A stretch of 64,000 nt of DNA from Acinetobacter pragensis (GTDB lineage: Bacteria > Pseudomonadota > Gammaproteobacteria > Pseudomonadales > Moraxellaceae), in NCBI RefSeq assembly GCF_001605895.1, contig NZ_LUAW01000013.1:65401-129400 (forward strand), given 5' to 3'. The notes under the pieces are model-generated. The model had not been told where the DNA came from and did no database searches. It saw only the letters and a list, made by a program, of their open reading frames with translations. The translations under genes were made by a program, and so were the position numbers. Of this stretch, positions 17,563 through 25,773 are shown one piece after another; within the stretch, counting starts at the first letter, position 1; each line of letters begins with the position of its first letter.

Positions 17563-18768
17563 ATGAACAAAAGCACTTTGATCATTGCGCTGGGCTGTAT
17601 CTGTACAGGTCAAATACACGCTGCAGGGCTTGACCGCTCTGGTCAATCCATTTCAGCATTTCTACAGCCAGGCAATTATTTTGAAGCAGGTATTTCAGTC
17701 TTGGATGCTTCTTTAAGCGGGAAAATGAATGATAACTTCAGTAAAGGCGGATTAAGCGCTGCGGCAAACATGCAAACTGGGGATATTGCCAACAGCTATT
17801 ACTCTCCATCTGCTACTTTAAAATTTCAATTAACAGACCAGTTCTCTATCGGCTTCTTATACGATCATCCTTTTGGGGCAGATGCGGGCTACCCGATCAA
17901 AGCATATCAAGCTTATACCGAAGGCAATGAAAGATCTGAATCTGAAGTTGTCTCTCAAAATTTAAGCACGATTATCGGTTTTCAGCCAAATCAGCATTGG
18001 AATATCTATGCCGGACCAGCTTTGCAAACGGTAAAAGGTAAAAGCCGCTTAAGAGGCGCAGGCTATTCATGGTCACGTTATGATTTAGATGCAAAGGAAA
18101 CTACAGGGGTTGGCTGGCTCGCTGGCGCCGCATATGCAATTCCTGATATTGCATTAAAAGCCTCTGTCACCTACCGTTCTGAAATTGACCACGACATGAA
18201 TATGACCGAATCCTTGAATATTCTGCATCCAGTGGCTGGCCGTGTTGACTTAGGAACATCAACTGAAAAATCAACGATCACCACACCGCAATCGGTCAAT
18301 CTTGATTTTCAGACAGGCATTATGAAAGACACCGTGGCTTTTGCAAATGTACGATGGGTGGACTGGTCTAATTTTAGAATTTCACCCAAAAAACTGTATG
18401 AATTTACAAAGCTGACTACAGGCTCTGGAGTAGATTTAGCCGCTTATTATGATGATCAGATTTCTGCAAATTTGGGGCTTGGCAGAAAATTCAACGATAA
18501 AATTTCAGGCACTGTTTCTGTAGGCTGGGACAGCGGCGCCGGAGACTTAGTATCCACATTAGGGCCATCAAAAGGCTATTGGAATGTCGGATTAGGCGCG
18601 CAATTCAGTCCAGCTGCGAATTATTTTATTTCAGGCGGCGTGAAATATTTTTGGCTTGGAGATGCAAAAGCGCAATCGGGTTTCGACTTTGGCACGGATA
18701 AATACGATGCTGTATATGAAGACAACTACGCTTGGGGCTATGGCTTAAAAATTGGGTATCGATTCTAA
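17563..18768 (+). CDS. FadL/TodX-family outer-membrane porin (paralogue 2)
   Basis: Predicted beta-barrel channel for hydrophobic solutes, about 401 aa. I place the start at 17563 rather than 17536 because AGGAAGGA sits at the right distance and the reading then begins with a proper signal peptide (MNKSTLIIALGCI, ending IHAA). Mature sequence begins GLDRSGQSISAFL and the protein ends GYRF, the aromatic outer-membrane signature. It is a clear paralogue of the porin at 4643-5851. Located between a lactonase-like gene and an AraC regulator, it is probably the uptake step of the adjacent catabolic module. Confidence 0.88.
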   Translation: MNKSTLIIALGCICTGQIHAAGLDRSGQSISAFLQPGNYFEAGISVLDASLSGKMNDNFSKGGLSAAANMQTGDIANSYYSPSATLKFQLTDQFSIGFLYDHPFGADAGYPIKAYQAYTEGNERSESEVVSQNLSTIIGFQPNQHWNIYAGPALQTVKGKSRLRGAGYSWSRYDLDAKETTGVGWLAGAAYAIPDIALKASVTYRSEIDHDMNMTESLNILHPVAGRVDLGTSTEKSTITTPQSVNLDFQTGIMKDTVAFANVRWVDWSNFRISPKKLYEFTKLTTGSGVDLAAYYDDQISANLGLGRKFNDKISGTVSVGWDSGAGDLVSTLGPSKGYWNVGLGAQFSPAANYFISGGVKYFWLGDAKAQSGFDFGTDKYDAVYEDNYAWGYGLKIGYRF

Positions 18769-18788
18769 GGCAATAAAATATGCAGTTT

Positions 18789-18813
18789 AAGGCGGTCATC
18801 AGACCGCCTTTTT
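18789..18813 (+). terminator. Rho-independent terminator after porin 2
   Basis: AAGGCGGTC pairs with GACCGCCTT across a 4-nt ATCA loop and is followed by a T-rich tract. It lies between the porin stop and the convergent AraC gene and could serve both. Confidence 0.88.
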
Positions 18814-18829
18814 ATTTTTAATCAGATTG

Positions 18830-19870
18830 TTATTCTACCGAGCGCGAAAGCTGAGACTGCAGCCATTGCTTAGGCGGCAAACCGTACCAGCGCTTAAATG
18901 CTTTGGTAAAATTTGAGACATCGTTATAGCCTAAATGATCCGCCAATTCGATCAGTGAGGTTTTCTTATATAACAGATAGTCTTTTGCAACTTCAGCGCG
19001 CGAAGTTGATAACAGCGCATCATAAGTTGTATCGTATTCAGCCAATTTTCTAAAAAATGTCCGCCGGGACAAATGCAGCTGCTCCGCCATTTCTTCAGCA
19101 GTTAGCGGCTTTTGAAGGTTCTGTAAAATCATCAGTTTAAGTTTTATCAGCCAATTTTCACCCTGCTGCGTAAAGAGGCTGAGCTCGGCTTCACACATTC
19201 TAAGGGCTTTTTGAAATGCAGGAAGATCCGCGCCCGGCAGCTTTTTATCAAGGATGATGGTATTGAAATAAATAGCGCAATGCCTTTTATTCCAGCTGAT
19301 CGGCGCATTTAAATAGTTAAATTTTTCAGCATAGCTTGGTTTAGCATAATCCAGTTCTATTCTGAGCTGCGGCAATTCATGTTCAACCAAATCACTGATG
19401 ATGCGAATAATCGAAAGACATAATGCTTCTTGTGTATAGTAATAATTTAAGCCCAGCGGAATTTGCTTTCCAAATTTAATACATATCGTACTGTCTTTAA
19501 TTTCACTTTCAAAACTGATGGTAGGATCTATCAGTGAACTATATTTCTTACAAATTACAAATACATCATTCAGTGTCGGCGCTGACATCAATGCAATGCC
19601 AAAAGACCCAAAATGGGACAGCCGAATATATTGACTGAATGCAATCGAAATAGAGGGGTCTTTCGTGAGTATGAGCGCATTCTGCACAAATTTTGAAATT
19701 TGATTTAAACTGAAATAAGTATCAATCGAATCTAAATCTTCAGCTTTAATTCCTGAATTTTCTAAAATAGCTGATATTGAATATCCGCGGGCAACACACA
19801 TCCGGACAAATGCTGCCGGCAAGTGAACAGGTATTATCGGAGCGATCATGCTCTTATCATCAAAATCCAT
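18830..19870 (-). CDS. AraC-family regulator
   Basis: A 346-aa transcription factor with an N-terminal effector domain (HFGSFGIALMSAPTL around 90) and C-terminal HTH pair. HTH1 contains TAEEMAEQLHLSRRTFFRKL, and HTH2 contains IELADHLGYNDVSNFTKAFK followed by RWYGLPP. It is transcribed away from the SDR-symporter pair across a 191-nt AT-rich spacer, so it likely controls that unit. It also converges with porin 2 through a shared terminator. It is paralogous in layout to the AraC proteins at 13201 and 28803. Confidence 0.9.
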   Translation of the reverse strand: MDFDDKSMIAPIIPVHLPAAFVRMCVARGYSISAILENSGIKAEDLDSIDTYFSLNQISKFVQNALILTKDPSISIAFSQYIRLSHFGSFGIALMSAPTLNDVFVICKKYSSLIDPTISFESEIKDSTICIKFGKQIPLGLNYYYTQEALCLSIIRIISDLVEHELPQLRIELDYAKPSYAEKFNYLNAPISWNKRHCAIYFNTIILDKKLPGADLPAFQKALRMCEAELSLFTQQGENWLIKLKLMILQNLQKPLTAEEMAEQLHLSRRTFFRKLAEYDTTYDALLSTSRAEVAKDYLLYKKTSLIELADHLGYNDVSNFTKAFKRWYGLPPKQWLQSQLSRSVE

Positions 19871-20061
19871 TTTTAACTCCTATAGACTTATTCTTTCAAT
19901 ATTTATCTCATCTATCTATTGAACAAATTATTAAACCATAGGTTGTTTTTTATTCTAACAAAAATGTCACGCTTGTACATTTTTTTGGCACCTTTTTACC
20001 AAAATATTTTTCCTCCCTGACTGATAGTGAATTTGTAACCCGATCATTAAGGATGATATTC

Positions 20062-20907
20062 ATGTCTCAGCAAAAACAAGCCATATTTATTACGGGTGCA
20101 GGTTCTGGAATTGGACTCGCATGTACACAACTTTTTATAGATAAAGGTTTTTTTGTTTTCGGTTCTGTCATGAGTCAGCAAGAACAGCAGCAAGTAAACG
20201 CTCAATTCCATCATGATTTTATGCCTATTTTAATGGATATTACTCAAGAACAAGATATTCATAATGCTTTTGACTTGGTAAAAAAACATATAACCAGCAT
20301 GAAATTCAGAGGATTGATTAATATTGCCGGCGTAATTTACAACGGCCCTCTTATGGATGTGACTAAACAGCAGTTTGAACACATCTTGGCTGTGAATACC
20401 GTCGCAGTTCATATGATGACTAAAATTTTTCTGCCGTTATTGGAAGCGCAAGACAAAGTCCGCAACAAAGTTATTAATATCAGCTCTCAGAGCGGGCTGC
20501 GCACCCTTCCTTTTACTGGCATTTATTCTGCAAGCAAATTCGCTTTAGAAGCGCTTTCTAATGCTATGCGCTGTGAATATTCAATCTTCGGCATTGATGT
20601 TTGCCTAATTGAACCAGGGCAGATTCAAACCCCAATGGCAAAAAAAATTCTTGAAAATGTTCAGATCAAGCCAAGCCATCCTATTTATGCAGAACCCATG
20701 CAGATTTTTTCTGAACGCACTCAAAATTCATTTTCCAAAGGGATTCCCATGGAAAAGATTGTTGACACCATCTATACCGCATTTATTTCATCCAATGCTA
20801 AAAGCAGATACGAAATACATAGCGACTTCATTCGGGATGCCATTATTTTTCGAAAAATGCCAATCAAACTGCAAAAAATATTACTTAAAAAATCTCTAAA
20901 GCTTTAA
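20062..20907 (+). CDS. Short-chain dehydrogenase/reductase (SDR)
   Basis: A 281-aa NAD(P)-dependent classical SDR. The start at 20062 is preferred over 20053 because AAGGATG has correct spacing to it and the protein then begins with the Rossmann strand. Cofactor motif TGAGSGIG, then the NIAG equivalent of NNAG, catalytic Ser in INISSQSG, and YSASK holding the catalytic Tyr and Lys. The C-terminal third is longer than in minimal SDRs, resembling retinol or 17-beta-hydroxysteroid dehydrogenase types. It is followed 38 nt later by a bile-acid symporter-family gene and probably oxidises or reduces a hydroxyl group on a hydrophobic substrate. Confidence 0.87.
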   Translation: MSQQKQAIFITGAGSGIGLACTQLFIDKGFFVFGSVMSQQEQQQVNAQFHHDFMPILMDITQEQDIHNAFDLVKKHITSMKFRGLINIAGVIYNGPLMDVTKQQFEHILAVNTVAVHMMTKIFLPLLEAQDKVRNKVINISSQSGLRTLPFTGIYSASKFALEALSNAMRCEYSIFGIDVCLIEPGQIQTPMAKKILENVQIKPSHPIYAEPMQIFSERTQNSFSKGIPMEKIVDTIYTAFISSNAKSRYEIHSDFIRDAIIFRKMPIKLQKILLKKSLKL

Positions 20908-20945
20908 CAGCGCCTGAAAATTAAATTAATAAAAGGAAATTTGCT

Positions 20946-21842
20946 ATGGACTCAGCATTTATTACTATAGGTATGCCTATTGCTCTTGTCATTATTATGA
21001 TGGGGCTGGGTTTTGAAGTTACGCTGAATGATTTTAAACGGGTAAAAGAACATCCGAAGAATGTCATAATTGCATTATTTTGCCAGCTTATCCTATTGAT
21101 CAGTATTGCATTCTGTTTAGCGAAACTGTTTAAACTGGAGCCATTGCTCGCTGTAGGACTGATGGTTTTAGCGGCTTCCCCCGGCGGCAGCACAGCCAAT
21201 TTATTCAGTTATTTATTTAAAGGGGATATTGCTTTAAATATTACACTGACAGCCTTCAACTCAGTTATTGCCGCTTTTACCTTACCGCTGGTTGCAACAC
21301 TTTCGCTGACCTACTTTATGCGAGAAAATACAGTGATTGGCATTCAGTTCGATAAATTAATCCAAGTATTTTTACTTATTTTACTTCCACTGGTTTTTGG
21401 CATGCTGATACGTGCGAAAAAACCGAATTTTGCAAAGATGATGGAAAAATTTATCAAATATTTTTCAGTCATTTTTCTAATTTTGATCTGCGTAGGCGCT
21501 TTAATCAAAGAAGGAGACAAACTGGGAGTATATTTCTCATCTGTTGGGGTCGTTTGCGCGCTATTTTGCGGAATCAGCTTATCAATCGGTTATTTTATCC
21601 CCAAGCTCTTTAAAATGACTGAGGCCGAATCACGCGCTTGCGCCTTCGAAATTGGAATTCATAATAGCTCTGTGGCATTAACCATTGCGATTTCAGTTTT
21701 AGGCAGCGTCACCATTGCTATACCTGCTGCAGTATATTCAGTCATCATGATTTTCTTTGCTTTTGCAGTCGGTTTAATCTTTAAAGCAAAAGATCGGCGC
21801 CAGATGAACAGCCTTTATTCTAGATATTCAGAATCGCCTTAA
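20946..21842 (+). CDS. Bile acid:sodium symporter (BASS/SBF)-family transporter
   Basis: A 298-aa inner-membrane protein with about nine or ten hydrophobic segments. Two family signatures are visible: LAASPGGSTANLFSYL (about 78-93) and EIGIHNSSVALTIA (about 236-249), which form the crossed helices and sodium/substrate site in BASS transporters. AAAAGGAAAT precedes the ATG. It is co-oriented with the upstream SDR and probably co-transcribed. Family members carry bile acids, pantoate, 2-oxoacids or other organic anions, so the bile-acid name should not be taken as proof of substrate. Confidence 0.88.
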   Translation: MDSAFITIGMPIALVIIMMGLGFEVTLNDFKRVKEHPKNVIIALFCQLILLISIAFCLAKLFKLEPLLAVGLMVLAASPGGSTANLFSYLFKGDIALNITLTAFNSVIAAFTLPLVATLSLTYFMRENTVIGIQFDKLIQVFLLILLPLVFGMLIRAKKPNFAKMMEKFIKYFSVIFLILICVGALIKEGDKLGVYFSSVGVVCALFCGISLSIGYFIPKLFKMTEAESRACAFEIGIHNSSVALTIAISVLGSVTIAIPAAVYSVIMIFFAFAVGLIFKAKDRRQMNSLYSRYSESP

Positions 21843-22045
21843 TTAGCTTATAGCTCTATAGACCTACAAAAAAAATCAAGGCTTTATAGGGCTATTTGGT
21901 CATTTTAATGATTTAAGGATAGCTTATTTTTAACAGAGCCCTGACGTCATTTTTCAATGTGTCCTGATGCTTCCAAGAAGTTTAATTTGATTTTATTTTA
22001 GTCTGTCTTTAGAATCTTGATTATGCAGCATATTCGAGAAAAGTC

Positions 22046-22621
22046 ATGGATGAGTCTAAGCCAAGCAAGCATGGCGGAAAACGCAACGGCGCTGGGCGCA
22101 AGCAAGAATATGGTGAAAATACTAAAGTTTTGCGTGTTCCAGAGTCACGTATTTTAGAAATAAAACAATACCTTAAAAAACCAAAAAGGGAGAATGAAGT
22201 TTCAGATATTCGGCTCATCAACCCCACAACCCATATGCAGATTCCACTTGCCGTCGAGCGTGTGCAGGCGGGCTTCCCTTCGCCGGCTCAAGACTATGTC
22301 GATAAAAAGTTAGACCTCAATGAGCATCTAATCCGCAATGCTGCAGCCACATTTATAGTCCGCGTCAATTCCTTATCAATGATTGACATAGGCTTGGATA
22401 TTAATGATGAACTGATTGTAGACCGCAGTTTACAGGCCAAGCACCGTGATATTGTCATTGCCCTTGTTGATAACGATTTCACCGTTAAGCGTTTAATGAT
22501 CGAGGGTGATAAGCACTGGCTGAAAGCCGAAAATGCTGAGTTTTCAGATATTCACTTTAAAGATGGCCAAGAATTCATGATTTGGGGAGTTGTCACCCGC
22601 GTAATCAAAAGCCTGAGATAA
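22046..22621 (+). CDS. umuD: UmuD/LexA-type self-cleaving protein (S24 family), no umuC partner
   Basis: A 191-aa S24-family serine-lysine autoprotease. Cleavage site A75-G76 (VERVQAGFPSP), catalytic S111 (NSLSMID) and K148 (NDFTVKRL). The spacings, 35 from cleavage to Ser and 37 from Ser to Lys, equal those of E. coli UmuD. The N-terminus is extended by about 50 residues with a basic GGKRNGAGRK segment, as in the long UmuD proteins of Acinetobacter, which may bind DNA or a partner. No umuC follows; the next 480 nt are non-coding. It could be an accessory UmuD or a repressor similar to UmuDAb. I see no obvious UmuDAb operator or ddrR beside it. Confidence 0.85.
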   Translation: MDESKPSKHGGKRNGAGRKQEYGENTKVLRVPESRILEIKQYLKKPKRENEVSDIRLINPTTHMQIPLAVERVQAGFPSPAQDYVDKKLDLNEHLIRNAAATFIVRVNSLSMIDIGLDINDELIVDRSLQAKHRDIVIALVDNDFTVKRLMIEGDKHWLKAENAEFSDIHFKDGQEFMIWGVVTRVIKSLR

Positions 22622-23106
22622 AGTTTTTTAAATATCCGTTCTATTAAAATCAATAATTATATTGGCCCTTTTATTTTTATAGTTAAAACATCAAACGATA
22701 GATAGCTAGATAAAGTGCACTATTTCATTTCATCTAATAGGCTCGATTAGATATAAGCAGCACAAAACATCAAGCGAAACAGGTGGTGAATTATTGGACA
22801 GAAAGCAGTGTCTGAAGTAAGCATATAAAATGAAGTTTCCACCTGCATCACACATCACAATAGAAATACATGCATAAATGACAATGCATTTATAGTAAAG
22901 ATAAAGCACAGCGCTTTTGACCGTACTGCGTCTGACTAAGTAAATATAGGAGCAGTATTAATGACTGCCCGATATAAGATAAACATGATTCATCTGCACC
23001 ACTCTTTATGGTTTATCTACACCTAATTTCCTAGAGCCTTGATATTTATTGACTTGGAATAAAATTAAATACTTAAGGTTTTAATATTTAATTGGAGAGA
23101 ACTAGA
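22622..23106. other. Non-coding gap after umuD, no umuC remnant seen
   Basis: About 480 nt of AT-rich sequence with stops in all frames. The only structure noted is a 7-bp inverted repeat (ATCTAAT at 22732-22738, ATTAGAT at 22746-22752), too short to name. The promoter of the following SDR gene is presumably here. Confidence 0.5.
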
Positions 23107-23883
23107 ATGATGCCTCAAGATTTATTAACACTATCTGGTAAAACTGCACTTGTAACTGGCGGTGCTGCAGGTATTGGAAAAGCCTGTGCGCTGATTCTTG
23201 CGCAAGCTGGCGCTAAAGTCATGATTGCCGATTTAAATTTAGACGCAGCCCAGCAGGCAGCTCAGGAAATTAAAGAAACAACAGGAGCCCAAATACAGTG
23301 CGTTCCATGCGATATACTAAAAGATGATCAATTGGTTAATGCTGTAAACACTACTATAGATGCATTTGGAAGCATTCACATACTCGTGAATAATGCCGGC
23401 GGAGGTGGTGGCGGCCGAGAATCACCCGATCAAACCACTGTTGATAATATCGCTCGCGACTTTCAGCTTAACGTATTTGCAGCTTGGCGGTTATGTCAGC
23501 TTGTTGCTCCTCATATGAAGAATGCTGGCTATGGTTCAATTATAAACATCAGCTCAATGAGCTCAATCAATAAAAGCCCAGCAATGAGTGGCTATGCATC
23601 GTCAAAAGCGGCTCTTAACCATATGGTTGCTAATTTGGCACATGATTTTGGCCCCATCATACGTATTAATGCAGTCGGACCCGGTGCAATACGCACCGCT
23701 GCATTAGAAACTGTCATAACACCGGAAATTGAAAAAAGAATGCTCTCGCATACTCCTTTACAGCGCTTAGGTGAGCCGGAAGATATTGCCGGAGCTGTAT
23801 TATTCTTTGCTTCACCAATTTCTGCTTGGATATCTGGACAGACTTTATTTGTGAATGGCGGAGGCGTACAAACGCTGGACTAG
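23107..23883 (+). CDS. hdhA: 7-alpha-hydroxysteroid dehydrogenase (HdhA-like SDR)
   Basis: A 258-aa SDR resembling E. coli HdhA throughout, as I recall that sequence: the glycine motif TGGAAGIGKA, NNAGGGGGGR, catalytic Ser in INISSMSS, YASSKAALNHMVAN, and the very characteristic VITPEIEKRMLSHTPLQRLG plus SGQTLFVNGGGVQ. HdhA oxidises the 7-alpha hydroxyl of bile acids. GGAGAGA at 23094-23100 places the start at ATG 23107 (or 23110), not the upstream TTG. It stands alone after the umuD gap. A BASS-family transporter lies 1.3 kb upstream. Glucose dehydrogenase-like activity remains an alternative. Confidence 0.75.
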   Translation: MMPQDLLTLSGKTALVTGGAAGIGKACALILAQAGAKVMIADLNLDAAQQAAQEIKETTGAQIQCVPCDILKDDQLVNAVNTTIDAFGSIHILVNNAGGGGGGRESPDQTTVDNIARDFQLNVFAAWRLCQLVAPHMKNAGYGSIINISSMSSINKSPAMSGYASSKAALNHMVANLAHDFGPIIRINAVGPGAIRTAALETVITPEIEKRMLSHTPLQRLGEPEDIAGAVLFFASPISAWISGQTLFVNGGGVQTLD

Positions 23884-24134
23884 CTCTTTTAAAGCTGTAT
23901 TTTGAACATATAATAAAAGCGAATCTGCTGTGCGTCCTCAAACGAGGAGGCACAGCAATATCAAATTAATATTTTGTCATCATCATTTAGAAGAAGATCT
24001 GCAGCTATTCATTCATGATTATGGCTCTCAGTCACCTTAAGCTTGACTCTAAAGCCTAGCGGACAAATCTCAAGATAAGCATTACTTTTCAGTTCCATCG
24101 CGTAATTTCTTTAATTCTTGATTCCGCTGAAAAT

Positions 24135-24305
24135 TCAATTCGAGTTCCCAGCATTTCTCGATTGTTTCAGGCTCTGTTCAGCATCCATGACGATTTGCCT
24201 GATTTCTTCACTTCTTTCACGTTTACGCTCTGTATGAAACATGATTGATAGGATAACTATGGCTACCAACAAAAGACCCAGCAATAAAGTTAATCTGGTT
24301 GCCAT
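24135..24305 (-). CDS. Small membrane protein, possibly frameshifted
   Basis: From the ATG at 24305 a 56-aa protein begins with one transmembrane helix (about 4-24: LTLLLGLLLVAIVILSIMF) and a strongly charged tail (TERKRERSEEIRQ). After about residue 41 another frame continues open to 24082 and encodes a helix-like stretch (EKCWELELNFQRNQELKK and on to KLRDGTEK), which looks more protein-like than the present end. One extra base near 24172 would join the two. The gene may therefore be a frameshifted longer protein. Function unknown. It follows the 24381 gene by 75 nt on the same strand. Confidence 0.5.
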   Translation of the reverse strand: MATRLTLLLGLLLVAIVILSIMFHTERKRERSEEIRQIVMDAEQSLKQSRNAGNSN

Positions 24306-24380
24306 GATGCCAAACCCCAATTGTTATAATTAACGACTAATTTAACGTGAGGCTCAATAAAACTGCAATGACAAAAAATA

Positions 24381-24722
24381 CTAATAAATCACTGGTTTTT
24401 TTACAGAAAGAGCAGATGTATTCAGTTTTTCATCACCCATAAGAGGAATAAGATTTAACTCCCAATCCCCATCAAATTTTTTATCCAAAAATTTTTTGAT
24501 CTGTAAGTGGCGCACCGCGTACGCATCTATGGTTAACAATAAAGCGTTGCGTCCACTGCTCACACCGTAACGTAATTTCCCGTTCTGCAACTGGTGGATA
24601 GACATGTTATGAGACAAAAAAAGTTTTGCTTTCCCATCTTGAATAATCCGCTTTTTATATCGGACTTTCGGACATCTTGTCTCTGGAATCTCTATCTGAA
24701 TAGCAAAGTAACATGCCTTCAT
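24381..24722 (-). CDS. Hypothetical protein
   Basis: A 113-aa basic protein, unrecognised. It has no signal peptide or membrane segment. Alternating hydrophobic residues (KLRYGVSSGRNALLLTIDAY around 49-68) suggest a small mixed alpha/beta domain. GAGGATC lies about 13 nt before the ATG. It is co-oriented with the small membrane-protein gene downstream, inside an islet of short unknown genes. Confidence 0.5.
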   Translation of the reverse strand: MKACYFAIQIEIPETRCPKVRYKKRIIQDGKAKLFLSHNMSIHQLQNGKLRYGVSSGRNALLLTIDAYAVRHLQIKKFLDKKFDGDWELNLIPLMGDEKLNTSALSVKKPVIY

Positions 24723-24980
24723 TGAAAGAGATCCTCAATACAGCAAACCATAGACTAACTCTTCTACTCTATTTATAAATATGATCTTAATAAAGTTCTG
24801 CTGGTTTGGTTTAGAGTCATGACGATCAACTCCTACCCACCCTATTATTAGTAAGCTATTAATTTATAGCCTAAAAGCATCTTACTTCGCTTGAACATTT
24901 TCTACCAGCTTTGTATGAAAAATGCTGCAAGTAATTCATACACTCTAGTTTAAGAATTTGAGAGAATTTATCAGATGTAC

Positions 24981-25005
24981 AAAAGCCCGCAAAACTGCGG
25001 GCTTT
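24981..25005 (-). terminator. Rho-independent terminator
   Basis: On the minus strand AAGCCCGC pairs with GCGGGCTT across AGTTTT and is followed by TT. It lies 27 nt past the stop of the 78-aa gene at 25033, supporting that gene as real. Confidence 0.85.
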
Positions 25006-25032
25006 CGGGATCAATATTCAGAAGAAAATCAA

Positions 25033-25269
25033 TTATGCAGCGCAAACTCGATACAGTTGATTGAATCCTGTATAGAATGATTTGCCGTCAAAGTTAAACT
25101 GGCAATCCTTACCTGATTCAAGTTCTACTTGCTTACCGACTTCCACCCAACTCATTCCATCAACATTACGTTGCTTACGTTTAAGGGGTACAATTTTCAC
25201 GCGGATTTCATCGCCATTTACAGCGGTAGCTATAGTCCAGCCATTTAATAAATTCATTTGATTACTCAT
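25033..25269 (-). CDS. Small hypothetical protein with own terminator
   Basis: A 78-aa soluble protein, unrecognised. Sequence reads as one compact beta-rich domain (GWTIATAVNGDEIRVKIVPL at 10-29, then WVEVGKQVELESGKDCQFNF), reminiscent of small SH3- or OB-like folds, but this is pattern only. It ends in CAA with two cysteines in the chain. It is followed directly by a good terminator, which argues for an independently expressed gene. Confidence 0.6.
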   Translation of the reverse strand: MSNQMNLLNGWTIATAVNGDEIRVKIVPLKRKQRNVDGMSWVEVGKQVELESGKDCQFNFDGKSFYTGFNQLYRVCAA

Positions 25270-25615
25270 TTAATGAGCTTTTGTAAAACAGAGTAGTAAT
25301 TAACTATTTGGAACCAACAGAGAGATATTTAAAACTGATGATAGAAAAGGCTATTGAGCCTAAAATTAAACTTACGATTTTTACATTAGCATTATTACAA
25401 AAATGCAGAATTTAGAGTTGAAGAACACCTTCAATTCATATTGTATTTTATACTATTCTGCATAGGAATTTTGCCATACTACACTTAAAACCGCTATATA
25501 GCAAATCTATCCTGTGGCAGTATTGCTAATGCTGCTGCATAAAGCCCATTCTATGAATTGGTTTTGTCACAAAAATGCTCGGCTAAGCTTATACTGTTTC
25601 ACTCAACAGAGAATT
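25270..25615. other. Non-coding AT-rich gap
   Basis: About 345 nt with no plausible gene. It must hold the promoter of the 78-aa gene. One short inverted repeat (TTGAAG-N5-CTTCAA at 25418-25434) is visible but cannot be assigned. Confidence 0.4.
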
Positions 25616-25641
25616 AAAAAGCCCGCTAAATTAGCGGGCCG
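25616..25641 (-). terminator. Rho-independent terminator of the small lipoprotein gene
   Basis: GCCCGCT pairs with AGCGGGC around AAATT (25621-25639), and on the minus strand this is followed by TTTTT. It starts 3 nt beyond the stop of the 42-aa lipoprotein. Confidence 0.85.
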
Positions 25642-25644
25642 CCA

Positions 25645-25773
25645 TTATTGATCTTTATCCATCGAATGCGGTGTAGTCGCCTTATCCTGCTGTTCCGTAT
25701 CCGTATCTCTTTTTTGACATGCCATCAAACCAAGCATTAAAACCAAACTGACTACTGCAAATATTTTCATCAT
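25645..25773 (-). CDS. 42-aa small lipoprotein
   Basis: A short gene found by reading the minus strand. The product begins MMKIFAVVSLVLMLGLMAC, a lipoprotein signal peptide with lipobox LMAC (Cys19). About 23 mature residues follow, rich in Asp, Gln and Lys (QKRDTDTEQQDKATTPHS and four more), the usual hydrophilic tail. TTAGGCG lies just upstream of the double ATG (the second ATG at 25770 may be used), and a strong terminator follows the stop by 3 nt. Entericidin-like or otherwise uncharacterised; role unknown. The combination of lipobox, ribosome site and terminator makes it convincing despite its size. Confidence 0.78.
   Translation of the reverse strand: MMKIFAVVSLVLMLGLMACQKRDTDTEQQDKATTPHSMDKDQ

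Noticed and set aside
22732..22752. ATCTAAT-N7-ATTAGAT inverted repeat in the gap after umuD
   Set aside because: Short AT-rich palindrome of a kind expected by chance in 500 nt; no neighbouring regulator fits.
25418..25434. TTGAAG-N5-CTTCAA as a UmuDAb operator
   Set aside because: The UmuDAb motif I recall has a longer spacer and different core; the site is not near a damage-inducible gene.
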